DNA from: CAYWNA01 sp964459305
GTDB taxonomy: Bacteria; Planctomycetota; Planctomycetia; Pirellulales; Pirellulaceae
NCBI GenBank assembly: GCA_964459305.1
Contig: CAYWNA010000040.1
Location: 1 to 64,000, forward strand
Direction of reading: 5' to 3'
DNA length: 64,000 nucleotides
Shown here: positions 26,307 through 33,542 of the stretch, piece after piece
Position numbering within the stretch: position 1 is the stretch's first letter
Layout of the letters: the number at the start of each line of letters is the position of its first letter
Program-made: the position numbers and the translations under genes
Notes under the pieces: model-generated
What the model was told of the DNA's origin: nothing
Databases searched by the model: none
What the model saw: the letters and a program-made list of their open reading frames with translations, nothing else

Positions 26307-26399
26307 GTTCGGGAGAACAAAATAGAGGTGAGTCTATATTACTGTCATTCGTTTTCTGTCAGCTTCTTGAGAACGAACAGCAACAGTGTCAACGGCCAC

Positions 26400-27512
26400 T
26401 CATTCGATGCCAGCGATTGCTTTGCGCCGTCGGCCGAGTTCGTCGGCGGCAAACATGGCATCCAGCGCGCCATCGGCAGTAATGTCGAACGGGTGATTGT
26501 GACACAGCGATCCCTCGGAAGCACACACTTCGGCGACCACCCGCATTCGCTCGCGCGAGACGCCCTCCAGATTCAAATCGGCAAAGGTAACAGGCAAGCC
26601 GATTGCGATCTGGAAATCGACGATTTCGTACATCTCTTCTACATCGGTGTCTTCGTCCAGACACAACTGGGTGATGACTCCGAAACCGACCTTTTCGCCA
26701 TGCATCAGATGTTTGCATTCGGGGAAATTCGACAACGGGTTTGCCACCATGTGAGCCGTCGCCAATCCGCCGCTTTCGAACCCGAGCCCGGAGTGCAGCA
26801 CATTCGTTTCGACTACTTTCTCGACTGCCGGCGTCACAAGATCTTCTTCGACTGCCCGCAGCGCTTCGACGCCGTACTCCAGTAGCGTGCCGTATCCCAA
26901 CCGGGCGATGGCCATGGCCGCGCGGGTTGACACGCCGCCGGCCAGGGTCGCCGCTCTTGTTTTGTAGGACGCGTCCGCTTCGACCCACGTGGCCAACGCG
27001 TCGCCCATTCCGGCTGCAAATGCTCGCGCCGGGCCGTTCGCAATAATCTGTGTGTCTACCAACACGATGTCCGGGTTGAAGGGCCAGCAGTTGAATTCGA
27101 TGAAATTCGAGTTCGCGTCGTACCATACCGATGCCGCGCTCGTTGGGGCGTCGGTAGCGGCGATGGTGGGGATCGTCATCAGTTTCGTACCTACGTCAAA
27201 AGTGACCGCCTTGGCAACGTCGATCGCCTTACCGCCGCCAATCCCAACGGCAATGTCGGCCGCTTCATCGCGGGCAAGCTGCGCCAGCCGCTCCGCTTCG
27301 TCCTTCGTCACCTCGCCCTGGAACGCGGCGTCCACGGGTTCAAGTCCCGCCTCCGTCACACTCCGTAGAACGGCGTCGCCTACGATGTCTTTGACGACCG
27401 TATCCCATACCAACAGCGGCTTTTTGCCGAGCATCGCCAGGTAAGAACCGGCCTCGGCGATCACGCCTCGTCCCTGTACGTACTTTCGCGGTGCGATGAA
27501 GACCATTTTCAT
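26400..27512 (-). CDS. Iron-containing alcohol dehydrogenase, glycerol dehydrogenase-like
   Basis: A 370-residue cytoplasmic enzyme of the GldA group. It has the NAD-binding GIGGGKAIDVAKAV (about residue 90), TIPTIAATDAPTSAASVWY, and the metal-site regions AAGMGDALATWVEAD (Asp), GLATAHMVANPLS (His) and HLMHGEKVGFG (His). The family oxidises glycerol or other vicinal diols to ketoses, or works in reverse, with NAD and a Zn or Fe ion. The ATG at 27512 has GGGAGA seven bases upstream; the in-frame codon at 27527 overlaps that site. It is the last gene of a four-gene minus-strand cluster with a hydroxyacid dehydrogenase, an aldolase and an SDR, so a polyol or sugar substrate other than glycerol is plausible. 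Confidence 0.85.
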   Translation of the reverse strand: MKMVFIAPRKYVQGRGVIAEAGSYLAMLGKKPLLVWDTVVKDIVGDAVLRSVTEAGLEPVDAAFQGEVTKDEAERLAQLARDEAADIAVGIGGGKAIDVAKAVTFDVGTKLMTIPTIAATDAPTSAASVWYDANSNFIEFNCWPFNPDIVLVDTQIIANGPARAFAAGMGDALATWVEADASYKTRAATLAGGVSTRAAMAIARLGYGTLLEYGVEALRAVEEDLVTPAVEKVVETNVLHSGLGFESGGLATAHMVANPLSNFPECKHLMHGEKVGFGVITQLCLDEDTDVEEMYEIVDFQIAIGLPVTFADLNLEGVSRERMRVVAEVCASEGSLCHNHPFDITADGALDAMFAADELGRRRKAIAGIE

Positions 27513-27608
27513 TTTTCGTTCTCCCATGTTGAATATGGAGTCGACGCATGAATCGACAGCGAGGCGGTACTACGAACTGTATTCTGCATCCGCCGTATTG
27601 GCTACTTC

Positions 27609-28655
27609 TTATGCACGCAAAGTCGGTGGAATTCCGTTGACGATCGGCAAAGGCGACTGGCCCAATAGCATTCGCTGCAAGTGGCCCGCCGTCATTCTTG
27701 GACTGTTGCGGAAGGCGTCGATCGTACTGCCGGAAATGTGCGGCACGATCGTTACGTTGTCTAATTCGATGAGCGGATGGTCGGTTGGCAGCGGTTCGAC
27801 GTCGAACACGTCCAATGCCGCGCCCATGATGGCCCGCTCCTGAAGAACCCGGACCAGGGCCTGTTCGTCGATCAAGCCGCTTCGCGCTGTGTTGACAAGC
27901 ACAGCGGTGGGTTTCATCAGCCGCAACTGCTGCTCGCCAATTAAGTGTTGTGTGTCTTCGGTTAGCCGAGCGTGGATCGAGACGACGTCCGACTCTCGCA
28001 TCAGCATGCCCAGATCGACCATCTCGGCCGGCGCCGTGTCGCCGCTGACGTAAGGATCGTAGGCGATGATGCGGGAACCCATCGCTTGAAGGTATCCGGC
28101 CAAGAGCCGAGCGACCGACCCGTAGCCGACCAAGCCCACTGTCTTTTCGTTCACCTCCGGTATGGCCGCTCGGTTCGGATAATCCCGCGTCCAGTTCCCG
28201 GCTTTCAGCTTCGCGTGGGATCGCGCGATGTTGCGGACCTCGGCCAGGATCAATCCCAGCGCACATTCGGCTACGGCTCGGGCGTTGCGCCCCGGCGTAT
28301 TCAGCACCGCAATCCCCCGCTCGGTCGCGAAATCCACGTCGACGTTCTCAGTGCCGCCTCTGAGTACTCCGATCACTTTCAGATTGTCGGCCGCCTCGAT
28401 GAAGTCGCGACTGATCGGTGTGAATTGCACGCAAACGATGTCAAAATCTGCAACGTTGTCCGTGACTTCGGCTGGCAGAGCGACTGCGCTGGGACCGCCT
28501 TGCTCGATTGCCAGGTTGGCCTGCTGCAGATCGACCAACGTGGGCTGCTCCCAGCTACGCGCCTCGACCTCCACGCCCAAATCGGCCAGCGAACCGAATC
28601 CTTGTTGCATGAACTCCAGAGGAATGTAGTTGTCACTGATTGCCAGTAGTTTCAT
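27609..28655 (-). CDS. D-isomer-specific 2-hydroxyacid dehydrogenase
   Basis: A 348-residue NAD-dependent dehydrogenase of the SerA/phosphoglycerate dehydrogenase superfamily. Visible are the substrate-loop GVLRGGTENVDVDFATERGI, the helix NTPGRNARAVAECALGLILA, the Rossmann motif VGLVGYGSVARLLAG, the catalytic Arg in LVNTARSGLIDE and the catalytic His in VTIVPHISGST. No ACT regulatory domain is present, so it is not a typical serine-pathway SerA. The gene sits between the GldA-like gene (96 bases) and the class II aldolase gene (70 bases, holding a short palindrome). It probably reduces or oxidises a sugar-derived 2-keto/2-hydroxy acid in the same pathway; the substrate is not determined by the sequence. 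Confidence 0.85.
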   Translation of the reverse strand: MKLLAISDNYIPLEFMQQGFGSLADLGVEVEARSWEQPTLVDLQQANLAIEQGGPSAVALPAEVTDNVADFDIVCVQFTPISRDFIEAADNLKVIGVLRGGTENVDVDFATERGIAVLNTPGRNARAVAECALGLILAEVRNIARSHAKLKAGNWTRDYPNRAAIPEVNEKTVGLVGYGSVARLLAGYLQAMGSRIIAYDPYVSGDTAPAEMVDLGMLMRESDVVSIHARLTEDTQHLIGEQQLRLMKPTAVLVNTARSGLIDEQALVRVLQERAIMGAALDVFDVEPLPTDHPLIELDNVTIVPHISGSTIDAFRNSPRMTAGHLQRMLLGQSPLPIVNGIPPTLRA

Positions 28656-28681
28656 TCGCTTATGCTCTCAATACGGCCAAA

Positions 28682-28715
28682 GTAGGGTGGGCCGCGAAGA
28701 CTTGGCCCACCCTAC
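28682..28715. repeat. Short perfect inverted repeat between two cluster genes
   Basis: GTAGGGTGGGCC and its exact complement GGCCCACCCTAC are separated by ten bases. The hairpin stands in the 70-base gap between the aldolase and hydroxyacid dehydrogenase genes, so it could tune expression or stabilise RNA. The same type of palindrome is a known extragenic repeat in several bacterial phyla. Confidence 0.85.
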
Positions 28716-28725
28716 AAGATCCCAT

Positions 28726-29592
28726 TCACTTGTTTACTCGATTTTTGGCCCCCAGCAATACGATCTTCTGCGTGACCACTTCTGCGAGTTCCTTGCGCAT
28801 CGGCTGGAACAGGTCTCTCGGCAACGGATCGATGCGATCATGAGCCGCAACGGTTCCCTTCAGGGCGCGGAACATGGCGACCCGAAGATCGGCATAGAGG
28901 TTCACCTTCGAGATGCCGTTGTGCACGGCGTCTCGAATCTGCTCTTCCGGCGTGCCCGATCCTCCGTGCAATACCAGCGGCACCGGACTGACGGCATTCA
29001 GTTCCTTTAGTCGTTCGATGTTCAGATCCGGTAGCGCCCGGTAGACCCCGTGCGACGTGCCGATCGAGACAGCCAATGCGTCGACGCCGGTCTGTTCGAC
29101 AAACCGGGTCACCTCATCGGGTTCGGTCAGGACGTTTTCGGCAGATTGCGTCTCCTCCAAATCCATCCCGCCAACGAGTCCCAACTCCGCCTCGACACTC
29201 GCACCCAATGGTGCAGCAAGGTCCACGGCCGCCTTGGTCAACCGGACATTTTCTTCAAACGGCAGTTTCGAACCGTCGATCATGACCGACGTGAAGCCCA
29301 GGCCGAGTGCTTTGCGAATTGCGTCCAGGTCCGTGGCATGATCCAGGTGAAGGACGATAGGGATGTTGTGATGGTCGGCCACTGCCCGGATCAGAGCGGC
29401 GTGATACACCCAGCCGCTGCCATCGTCGGTCTCCAAGTCCAATTCCAGGGCCATCAAAATCACCGGCGCCCGCTCCGCTTCGCAGGTCCGGAGGATCGTG
29501 CGCACCATGATGTCTTCGGCGCAGTCGAAGGCCGGTACGGCATAACGATTGGCTCGCGCGTCGGCGAGGGCTTCTGTCAAGGTAACAAGCAT
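28726..29592 (-). CDS. Class II fructose/tagatose-bisphosphate aldolase family protein
   Basis: A 288-residue Zn-dependent aldolase. Metal ligands and active-site motifs are in order: VLHLDHATDLD (HLDH; catalytic Asp and first His), SVEAELGLVGG (Glu), VSIGTSHGVYRALPDL (His), VPLVLHGGSGTPEEQI (His) and ISKVNLYADLR (NxxT-like site as NLYAD). It would cleave a ketose (bis)phosphate to dihydroxyacetone phosphate and an aldehyde. The partner kinase is probably the divergent FGGY kinase at 31910. The sequence has a GatY/KbaY/FbaA-type length, but the substrate remains uncertain. The ATG at 29592 follows CGGAG. The SDR gene ends 19 bases upstream, so they are co-transcribed. Confidence 0.85.
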   Translation of the reverse strand: MLVTLTEALADARANRYAVPAFDCAEDIMVRTILRTCEAERAPVILMALELDLETDDGSGWVYHAALIRAVADHHNIPIVLHLDHATDLDAIRKALGLGFTSVMIDGSKLPFEENVRLTKAAVDLAAPLGASVEAELGLVGGMDLEETQSAENVLTEPDEVTRFVEQTGVDALAVSIGTSHGVYRALPDLNIERLKELNAVSPVPLVLHGGSGTPEEQIRDAVHNGISKVNLYADLRVAMFRALKGTVAAHDRIDPLPRDLFQPMRKELAEVVTQKIVLLGAKNRVNK

Positions 29593-29611
29593 CTGGTTCT
29601 CCGTTGCGCAT

Positions 29612-30394
29612 TCAGCGCATCAACATTCCACCGGTAACATCAACGGTCGCACCGGTCATATACCTCGCCCGGTCCGAGGCCAAAAATACCACGACATCAG
29701 CAATCTCGGCCGGTTCGGCAATGCGGCGAAGCGGTATTCGCTGTATGTATTGCTGCTCGTTCTTCTCCAGCGTTTCTTGGGCCATGGGCGTTCGTGTCAT
29801 GCCGGGCGCCACCAGGTTCACGCAGATCCCTTGCGGAGCAACTTCGCGGGCCAGCGAGACGCTGAAGCTGACCAGTCCCGCTTTGGATGCCGCGTAATGA
29901 GCGTGACCGGTCGTGGACCCTTGGAACGCAGCGGGCGATGCGATGTTCACGATCCTTCCGCGTTGTCCGGTGTCCAGCCAGCGGCCAACAGCTTCGCGAC
30001 AAGTCAGAAACGGTCCAGTCAAATTGACCTGGAGCACACGATTGAACTCGTCTTCCGAGATTTCGTGTGCGAATGCAGTGGGCCAGATCCCTGCGTTGTT
30101 AACCAGGATGTCGACCGGCCCAAGTTGCCGTTCGGTTTCGGCAAACAGGGAATCGATGTCGGAAAATCGCGAAATGTCCCCCGCGATCGGCACGGCATCG
30201 ACGAAATGATCGGCACGCAGCATCTGGGTCAACTCCGTCGCCTCTTCGGTCAGATCGATGCCGGCCTCCGCGTCCCGGAAGCAGTTGACGGCGACCTTGG
30301 CACCCTCGGCGGCCAGCCCCAGGCAGATCGCACGCCCCAGGCCGCGCGAGCCGCCCGTGACGATAGCCACTTTGTCTTTCAGGTTCAGATCCAC
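29612..30394 (-). CDS. Short-chain dehydrogenase/reductase
   Basis: A 260-residue classical SDR. The NAD(P)-binding TGGSRGLGRAI is followed by VDILVNNAGIWP (NNAG), the active-site Ser in IVNIASPAAF and the YAASK pair (Tyr-x3-Lys), plus NLVAPGMTRTPM and the C-terminal GATVDVTGGMLM. Such enzymes oxidise a secondary alcohol of a sugar, polyol or fatty-acyl substrate. I use the GTG at 30394 (VDLNLKDK) because family members start just before this segment; an in-frame TTG at 30433 would add 13 residues and neither start has a clear ribosome site. It is the first gene of the four-gene cluster, with an inverted repeat upstream at 30461. Confidence 0.84.
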   Translation of the reverse strand: MDLNLKDKVAIVTGGSRGLGRAICLGLAAEGAKVAVNCFRDAEAGIDLTEEATELTQMLRADHFVDAVPIAGDISRFSDIDSLFAETERQLGPVDILVNNAGIWPTAFAHEISEDEFNRVLQVNLTGPFLTCREAVGRWLDTGQRGRIVNIASPAAFQGSTTGHAHYAASKAGLVSFSVSLAREVAPQGICVNLVAPGMTRTPMAQETLEKNEQQYIQRIPLRRIAEPAEIADVVVFLASDRARYMTGATVDVTGGMLMR

Positions 30395-30867
30395 GGGAGC
30401 GTCTTTGTGTAATCTAAGGACAAGGGATGACAATGAAACAGAATTCTAATTCGGCAGCTTCGTTTAACCGCGACCCGCCAGGGGAGCGCGTCCGAGTGGC
30501 GGTGACGATCCACGCGCTCCCCTGGCGGGTCGCGGTTAAACGAGGGAAGACTGACACTGTCTTTGTTTCGCTAACTAGGGTATCCGATTCCTACCTGCCA
30601 TCGCAAGCGAGGGGACAGAGTCTTGGGAAGTGGAAAGGTAGAAAAATCAGCGCGTCGAGTAATGTGAACGTGGGAGATGGCCTGATTTGCCTGTAGGTAG
30701 TGTCTGGTGAGCGCCCCGAATGCTCTTGCGACAAGATGGCAGAGGATCGTTCCGATGATTGACCCGCGCTCGGTCGGCTGTTACGCTCAATGATCCGTTG
30801 TTTCTGCAGCATCGTCCATCTGCGTGCGCATTGTCACGCGGGGCATCGTTAACTTGAGGAGTCTCCG
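30395..30867. other. Divergent intergenic region holding a long hairpin repeat
   Basis: About 470 bases between the SDR gene and the LRR lipoprotein gene. Apart from the hairpin at 30461-30542, I see no gene. The region should hold promoters for both directions. Confidence 0.45.
30461..30542. repeat. Long perfect hairpin repeat, family A copy 1
   Basis: Two perfect 30-base arms (30461-30490 and 30513-30542), beginning CGTTTAACCGCGACCC and ending in its complement, surround a 22-base loop. A second copy with the same arms and only two base changes lies at 46886-46967, whose loop sequence differs. Conserved arms with a variable loop suggest a mobile or RNA-structured repeat and not a local terminator. 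Confidence 0.92.
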
Positions 30868-31845
30868 GTGACGCGAGTCGTTCTTCTGATCGTTTTGTTG
30901 TGCTTCTGGTCTGTGTGTATCGGATGTAGTCAGCCGAGTACGTCGCGGCCTACCGAACCTGGCACGCCGCAAGATGAAGGTTCGACGGAGACCGAGTCGT
31001 CCGAGGGTCAGGCCGAGATCGACGCGGACGATACCGAACAGGCTGATGCGGACGAAAGTAGCGAGCAAGAGCCGGAGGCAGAAGAAGAGGCCAAACCCAT
31101 CCACGCGCCCGATCAGCTTGCGGAGGCTTTGAAAGAGAAGAACCCTGGCTTTAGCGGTCAACTCCAGATGCAGCCGATCAACGCGGAATTGCTGGCCCTG
31201 GGTATCAACGATCCGAAGGTCAAGGACATCAGCCCACTGGCGCGACAGCGGATTGGCGTGCTGGATCTGTCGAACTGCGATCTGGAGGATCTGAGTCCGC
31301 TTGAAGGGATGCCGCTGATGGAACTGTACCTGGAGAACAACCATCGGCTGAGCGATATCAGTCCATTGCGCGGCATGCCGTTACGGAAACTCTATCTTAG
31401 CAACACGCGAATCGAAAACCTTGGACCACTTCGCGGCGCCCCGTTGATGGAACTTAACGCCCTCGGCGCACAGGTCAATGACCTCTCGCCCCTGGAGGGA
31501 TCGCCGATCCAGATGCTCTGGCTGACCGACTGTCCTGTCAAGGATATCTCGCCGCTGCGCAAGTCGCCGCTGGTCAGCCTGACCCTGGAAAACACCAAAG
31601 TCGACGACATCAGCCCGCTGGCAGACCATCCGATCCAGCGGTTGCACATTGGCGGCGCCGAGGTGACGGACTTGACGCCCGTCGGCCGGATGCGGCTCAC
31701 ACGTTTGATTTTCACGCCCAGCAAGATCAAGAAAGGCATCGACGTCGTTCGTCCGATGCCAATTGGCGAGCTTGGCACGAACTTCGACAGCCGCATGCCG
31801 CCGACCGCTTTCTGGGAGATGTACGACGAAGGCAAGTTTGATTGA
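30868..31845 (+). CDS. Leucine-rich-repeat lipoprotein
   Basis: A 325-residue protein. The signal peptide ends in a lipobox (WSVCIGC), so Cys20 or so is probably lipid-modified. An acidic, disordered linker rich in Glu, Asp and Ser follows (residues about 25-85), then a helical segment and about eight LRR-like repeats with the pattern (I/L)-x-D-(I/L)-S-P-L-x-x-x-P-(I/L)-x-x-L: LEDLSPLEGMPLMELYLEN, LSDISPLRGMPLRKLYLSN, VNDLSPLEGSPIQMLWLTD, VDDISPLADHPIQRLHIGG. This is the internalin-like/LRR_4 type that forms a binding surface. The GTG start has GAGGAG six bases upstream. The FGGY kinase gene starts 64 bases downstream. A role in surface binding is likely; the ligand is unknown. Confidence 0.8.
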   Translation: MTRVVLLIVLLCFWSVCIGCSQPSTSRPTEPGTPQDEGSTETESSEGQAEIDADDTEQADADESSEQEPEAEEEAKPIHAPDQLAEALKEKNPGFSGQLQMQPINAELLALGINDPKVKDISPLARQRIGVLDLSNCDLEDLSPLEGMPLMELYLENNHRLSDISPLRGMPLRKLYLSNTRIENLGPLRGAPLMELNALGAQVNDLSPLEGSPIQMLWLTDCPVKDISPLRKSPLVSLTLENTKVDDISPLADHPIQRLHIGGAEVTDLTPVGRMRLTRLIFTPSKIKKGIDVVRPMPIGELGTNFDSRMPPTAFWEMYDEGKFD

Positions 31846-31909
31846 CTCCGCATGGGACCATTCTCACACGGGCGACACCATCACTCGACTCTATCGGGCA
31901 GGCTAAGCT

Positions 31910-33451
31910 ATGGACTATCTGGTCGGCATTGATCTCGGTTCCACTAATCTCAAGGCCATCGTTTACGATACGGCCGGCAATGCTGTGGCGCGGGCCAGTC
32001 GTCCTGCCGAGCGATTCAATCCCTATCCCGACCATCCGCAATGGGCTATCTGGAAACCGGAGCAAATTTGGGGTGATGTGTCCGAGTCGCTTCGGGAGGC
32101 CGTGTCGCAGCTTGACGACCCCGGCAGAATTCGCGGCGTAGCTGTCACCGGCATGGGAATGGACGGCGTGCCGCTGGACCAGGACGGACGTTGGCTGTAC
32201 CCATTCATTTCCTGGCACTGCCCGCGGACCGAACCGCAGCATCGCTGGTGGCTTGAGCGGATCGGCCGGGAAAAGCAATTCTCCGTCGGTGGGAACCAAA
32301 TCTGGGTGTTCAACACAGCGTTTCGCCTGCTGTGGATGGCGGAAAACGAGCCGGAGATCCTGGGCGAGACTCACAAGTGGGTGTTGATCGAGGATTTTGT
32401 CAACTTCATGCTGTGCGGTGCCCTGGCGACTGACCACAGCATGGCTTCGACAACGCTGCTGTTCGACCAGCGCGAACACGCATGGTCCGACGAACTGCTG
32501 GAGCTTTCCGGGATTGACCGAAATCTGCTGTGCGATCCAATGCCCAGCGGCACGGTGCTGGGCGAGGTTCACACGGCAGCCGCCGAGGCCACCGGTTTGC
32601 CGACGGGAACGCCTGTTGTGCTGGGCGGCCACGACTACCTTTGCGGTGCTCTGCCGACCGGCGCTTTTCGTCCGGGCGTTGTCTGCGACGTGATCGGAAC
32701 GTGGGAAATGATCGTCGAGGCGGTGGACGAGCCCGTTCTTACGCCCGCTGTCTGCGATATGGGCATCCTGGTCGACTCGCACGTCGCTCGCGGCAAGTGG
32801 GCGGCCATGGGAGCGATCGTTGCTGCCGAACAACTGGAGTGGTTCCGTCGTGAGTATGGCGATGCGGAAAAGCAACAAGCCGAACAGGAAGGCGGCGTCG
32901 ATTGGGACTACTTGATGCAGGCCGCGTCCGCATCGCCGCCCGGCGCTCGTGGCTGCCTGTTCTTACCACACATGTCGGGCAGTCATTGTCCGACGCCCGA
33001 TCACCGCTCGCTGGGCGCGTTCGTGGGCCTGAAGAACATCACAACCAAAGGCGACATGCTTCGGGCCGTGATCGAGGGGCTGGACTATCAGTTTCTTCAA
33101 GTGGTAGATGGCTTTGAACGTGGGCTCGGTGTCCGGCCCAACAAGATCGCTGCCATCGGCGGAGCGGCTAACAACGAGTTTTGGATGCAGAACAAAGCAG
33201 ACGTTGTGGGCATACCGATCGAGGTGCCGGAAATCGAAGAGGCGGTTGTACTAGGTGCGGCAATTCTGGCCGGAATCGGTGTGGGGATCTATCGAGACGA
33301 GCAGGACGCATACGCATTGGTACGCAAACCAGGGCGCGTTTATGAACCCGACGACGCGATGAATGAACGTTACCGCGAGTGTTTTGCTGTCTTCGAAGAG
33401 TTGTATCCCTCGCTCAAGAACGTCAGCTCGAAGTTGCACGAGGCAACTTAA
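31910..33451 (+). CDS. FGGY-family carbohydrate kinase (xylulokinase-like)
   Basis: A 513-residue kinase of the FGGY family, which phosphorylates sugars or polyols with ATP. The N-terminal phosphate-binding motif is GIDLGSTNLKAIVYD; the catalytic region includes GVAVTGMGMDGVPLDQDG; the second domain has VVLGGHDYLCGALPTG and the adenosine-binding IAAIGGAANNEFWMQ. Length and architecture fit xylulokinase, ribulokinase or L-fuculokinase, but the substrate-binding residues do not identify one of them. It is divergent from the four-gene minus-strand set (aldolase, three dehydrogenases) about 1.5 kb away and is a natural provider of the aldolase's phosphorylated substrate. A strong terminator hairpin follows at 33484. 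Confidence 0.87.
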   Translation: MDYLVGIDLGSTNLKAIVYDTAGNAVARASRPAERFNPYPDHPQWAIWKPEQIWGDVSESLREAVSQLDDPGRIRGVAVTGMGMDGVPLDQDGRWLYPFISWHCPRTEPQHRWWLERIGREKQFSVGGNQIWVFNTAFRLLWMAENEPEILGETHKWVLIEDFVNFMLCGALATDHSMASTTLLFDQREHAWSDELLELSGIDRNLLCDPMPSGTVLGEVHTAAAEATGLPTGTPVVLGGHDYLCGALPTGAFRPGVVCDVIGTWEMIVEAVDEPVLTPAVCDMGILVDSHVARGKWAAMGAIVAAEQLEWFRREYGDAEKQQAEQEGGVDWDYLMQAASASPPGARGCLFLPHMSGSHCPTPDHRSLGAFVGLKNITTKGDMLRAVIEGLDYQFLQVVDGFERGLGVRPNKIAAIGGAANNEFWMQNKADVVGIPIEVPEIEEAVVLGAAILAGIGVGIYRDEQDAYALVRKPGRVYEPDDAMNERYRECFAVFEELYPSLKNVSSKLHEAT

Positions 33452-33483
33452 GGACGGCGAACCAACTTGCCAGTCGAATCATA

Positions 33484-33527
33484 ATTTTGCCCGAGCATGA
33501 TTTTACCTTGTCTTCCTCGGGCAAAAT
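33484..33527. terminator. Bidirectional terminator hairpin
   Basis: A perfect 12-base stem (ATTTTGCCCGAG and CTCGGGCAAAAT) with a 20-base loop lies between the convergent FGGY kinase and propeller/methyltransferase genes. The outer A/T tracts give a U-run in either direction, as expected for a two-way intrinsic terminator. Confidence 0.85.
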
Positions 33528-33542
33528 CATCGGAGCCCATAG

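Noticed and set aside
26328..26885. A 185-codon plus-strand open frame after the PhoD-like gene
   Set aside because: It overlaps the 3' end of the GldA-like gene, which has conserved metal-site motifs; the plus-strand frame has none.
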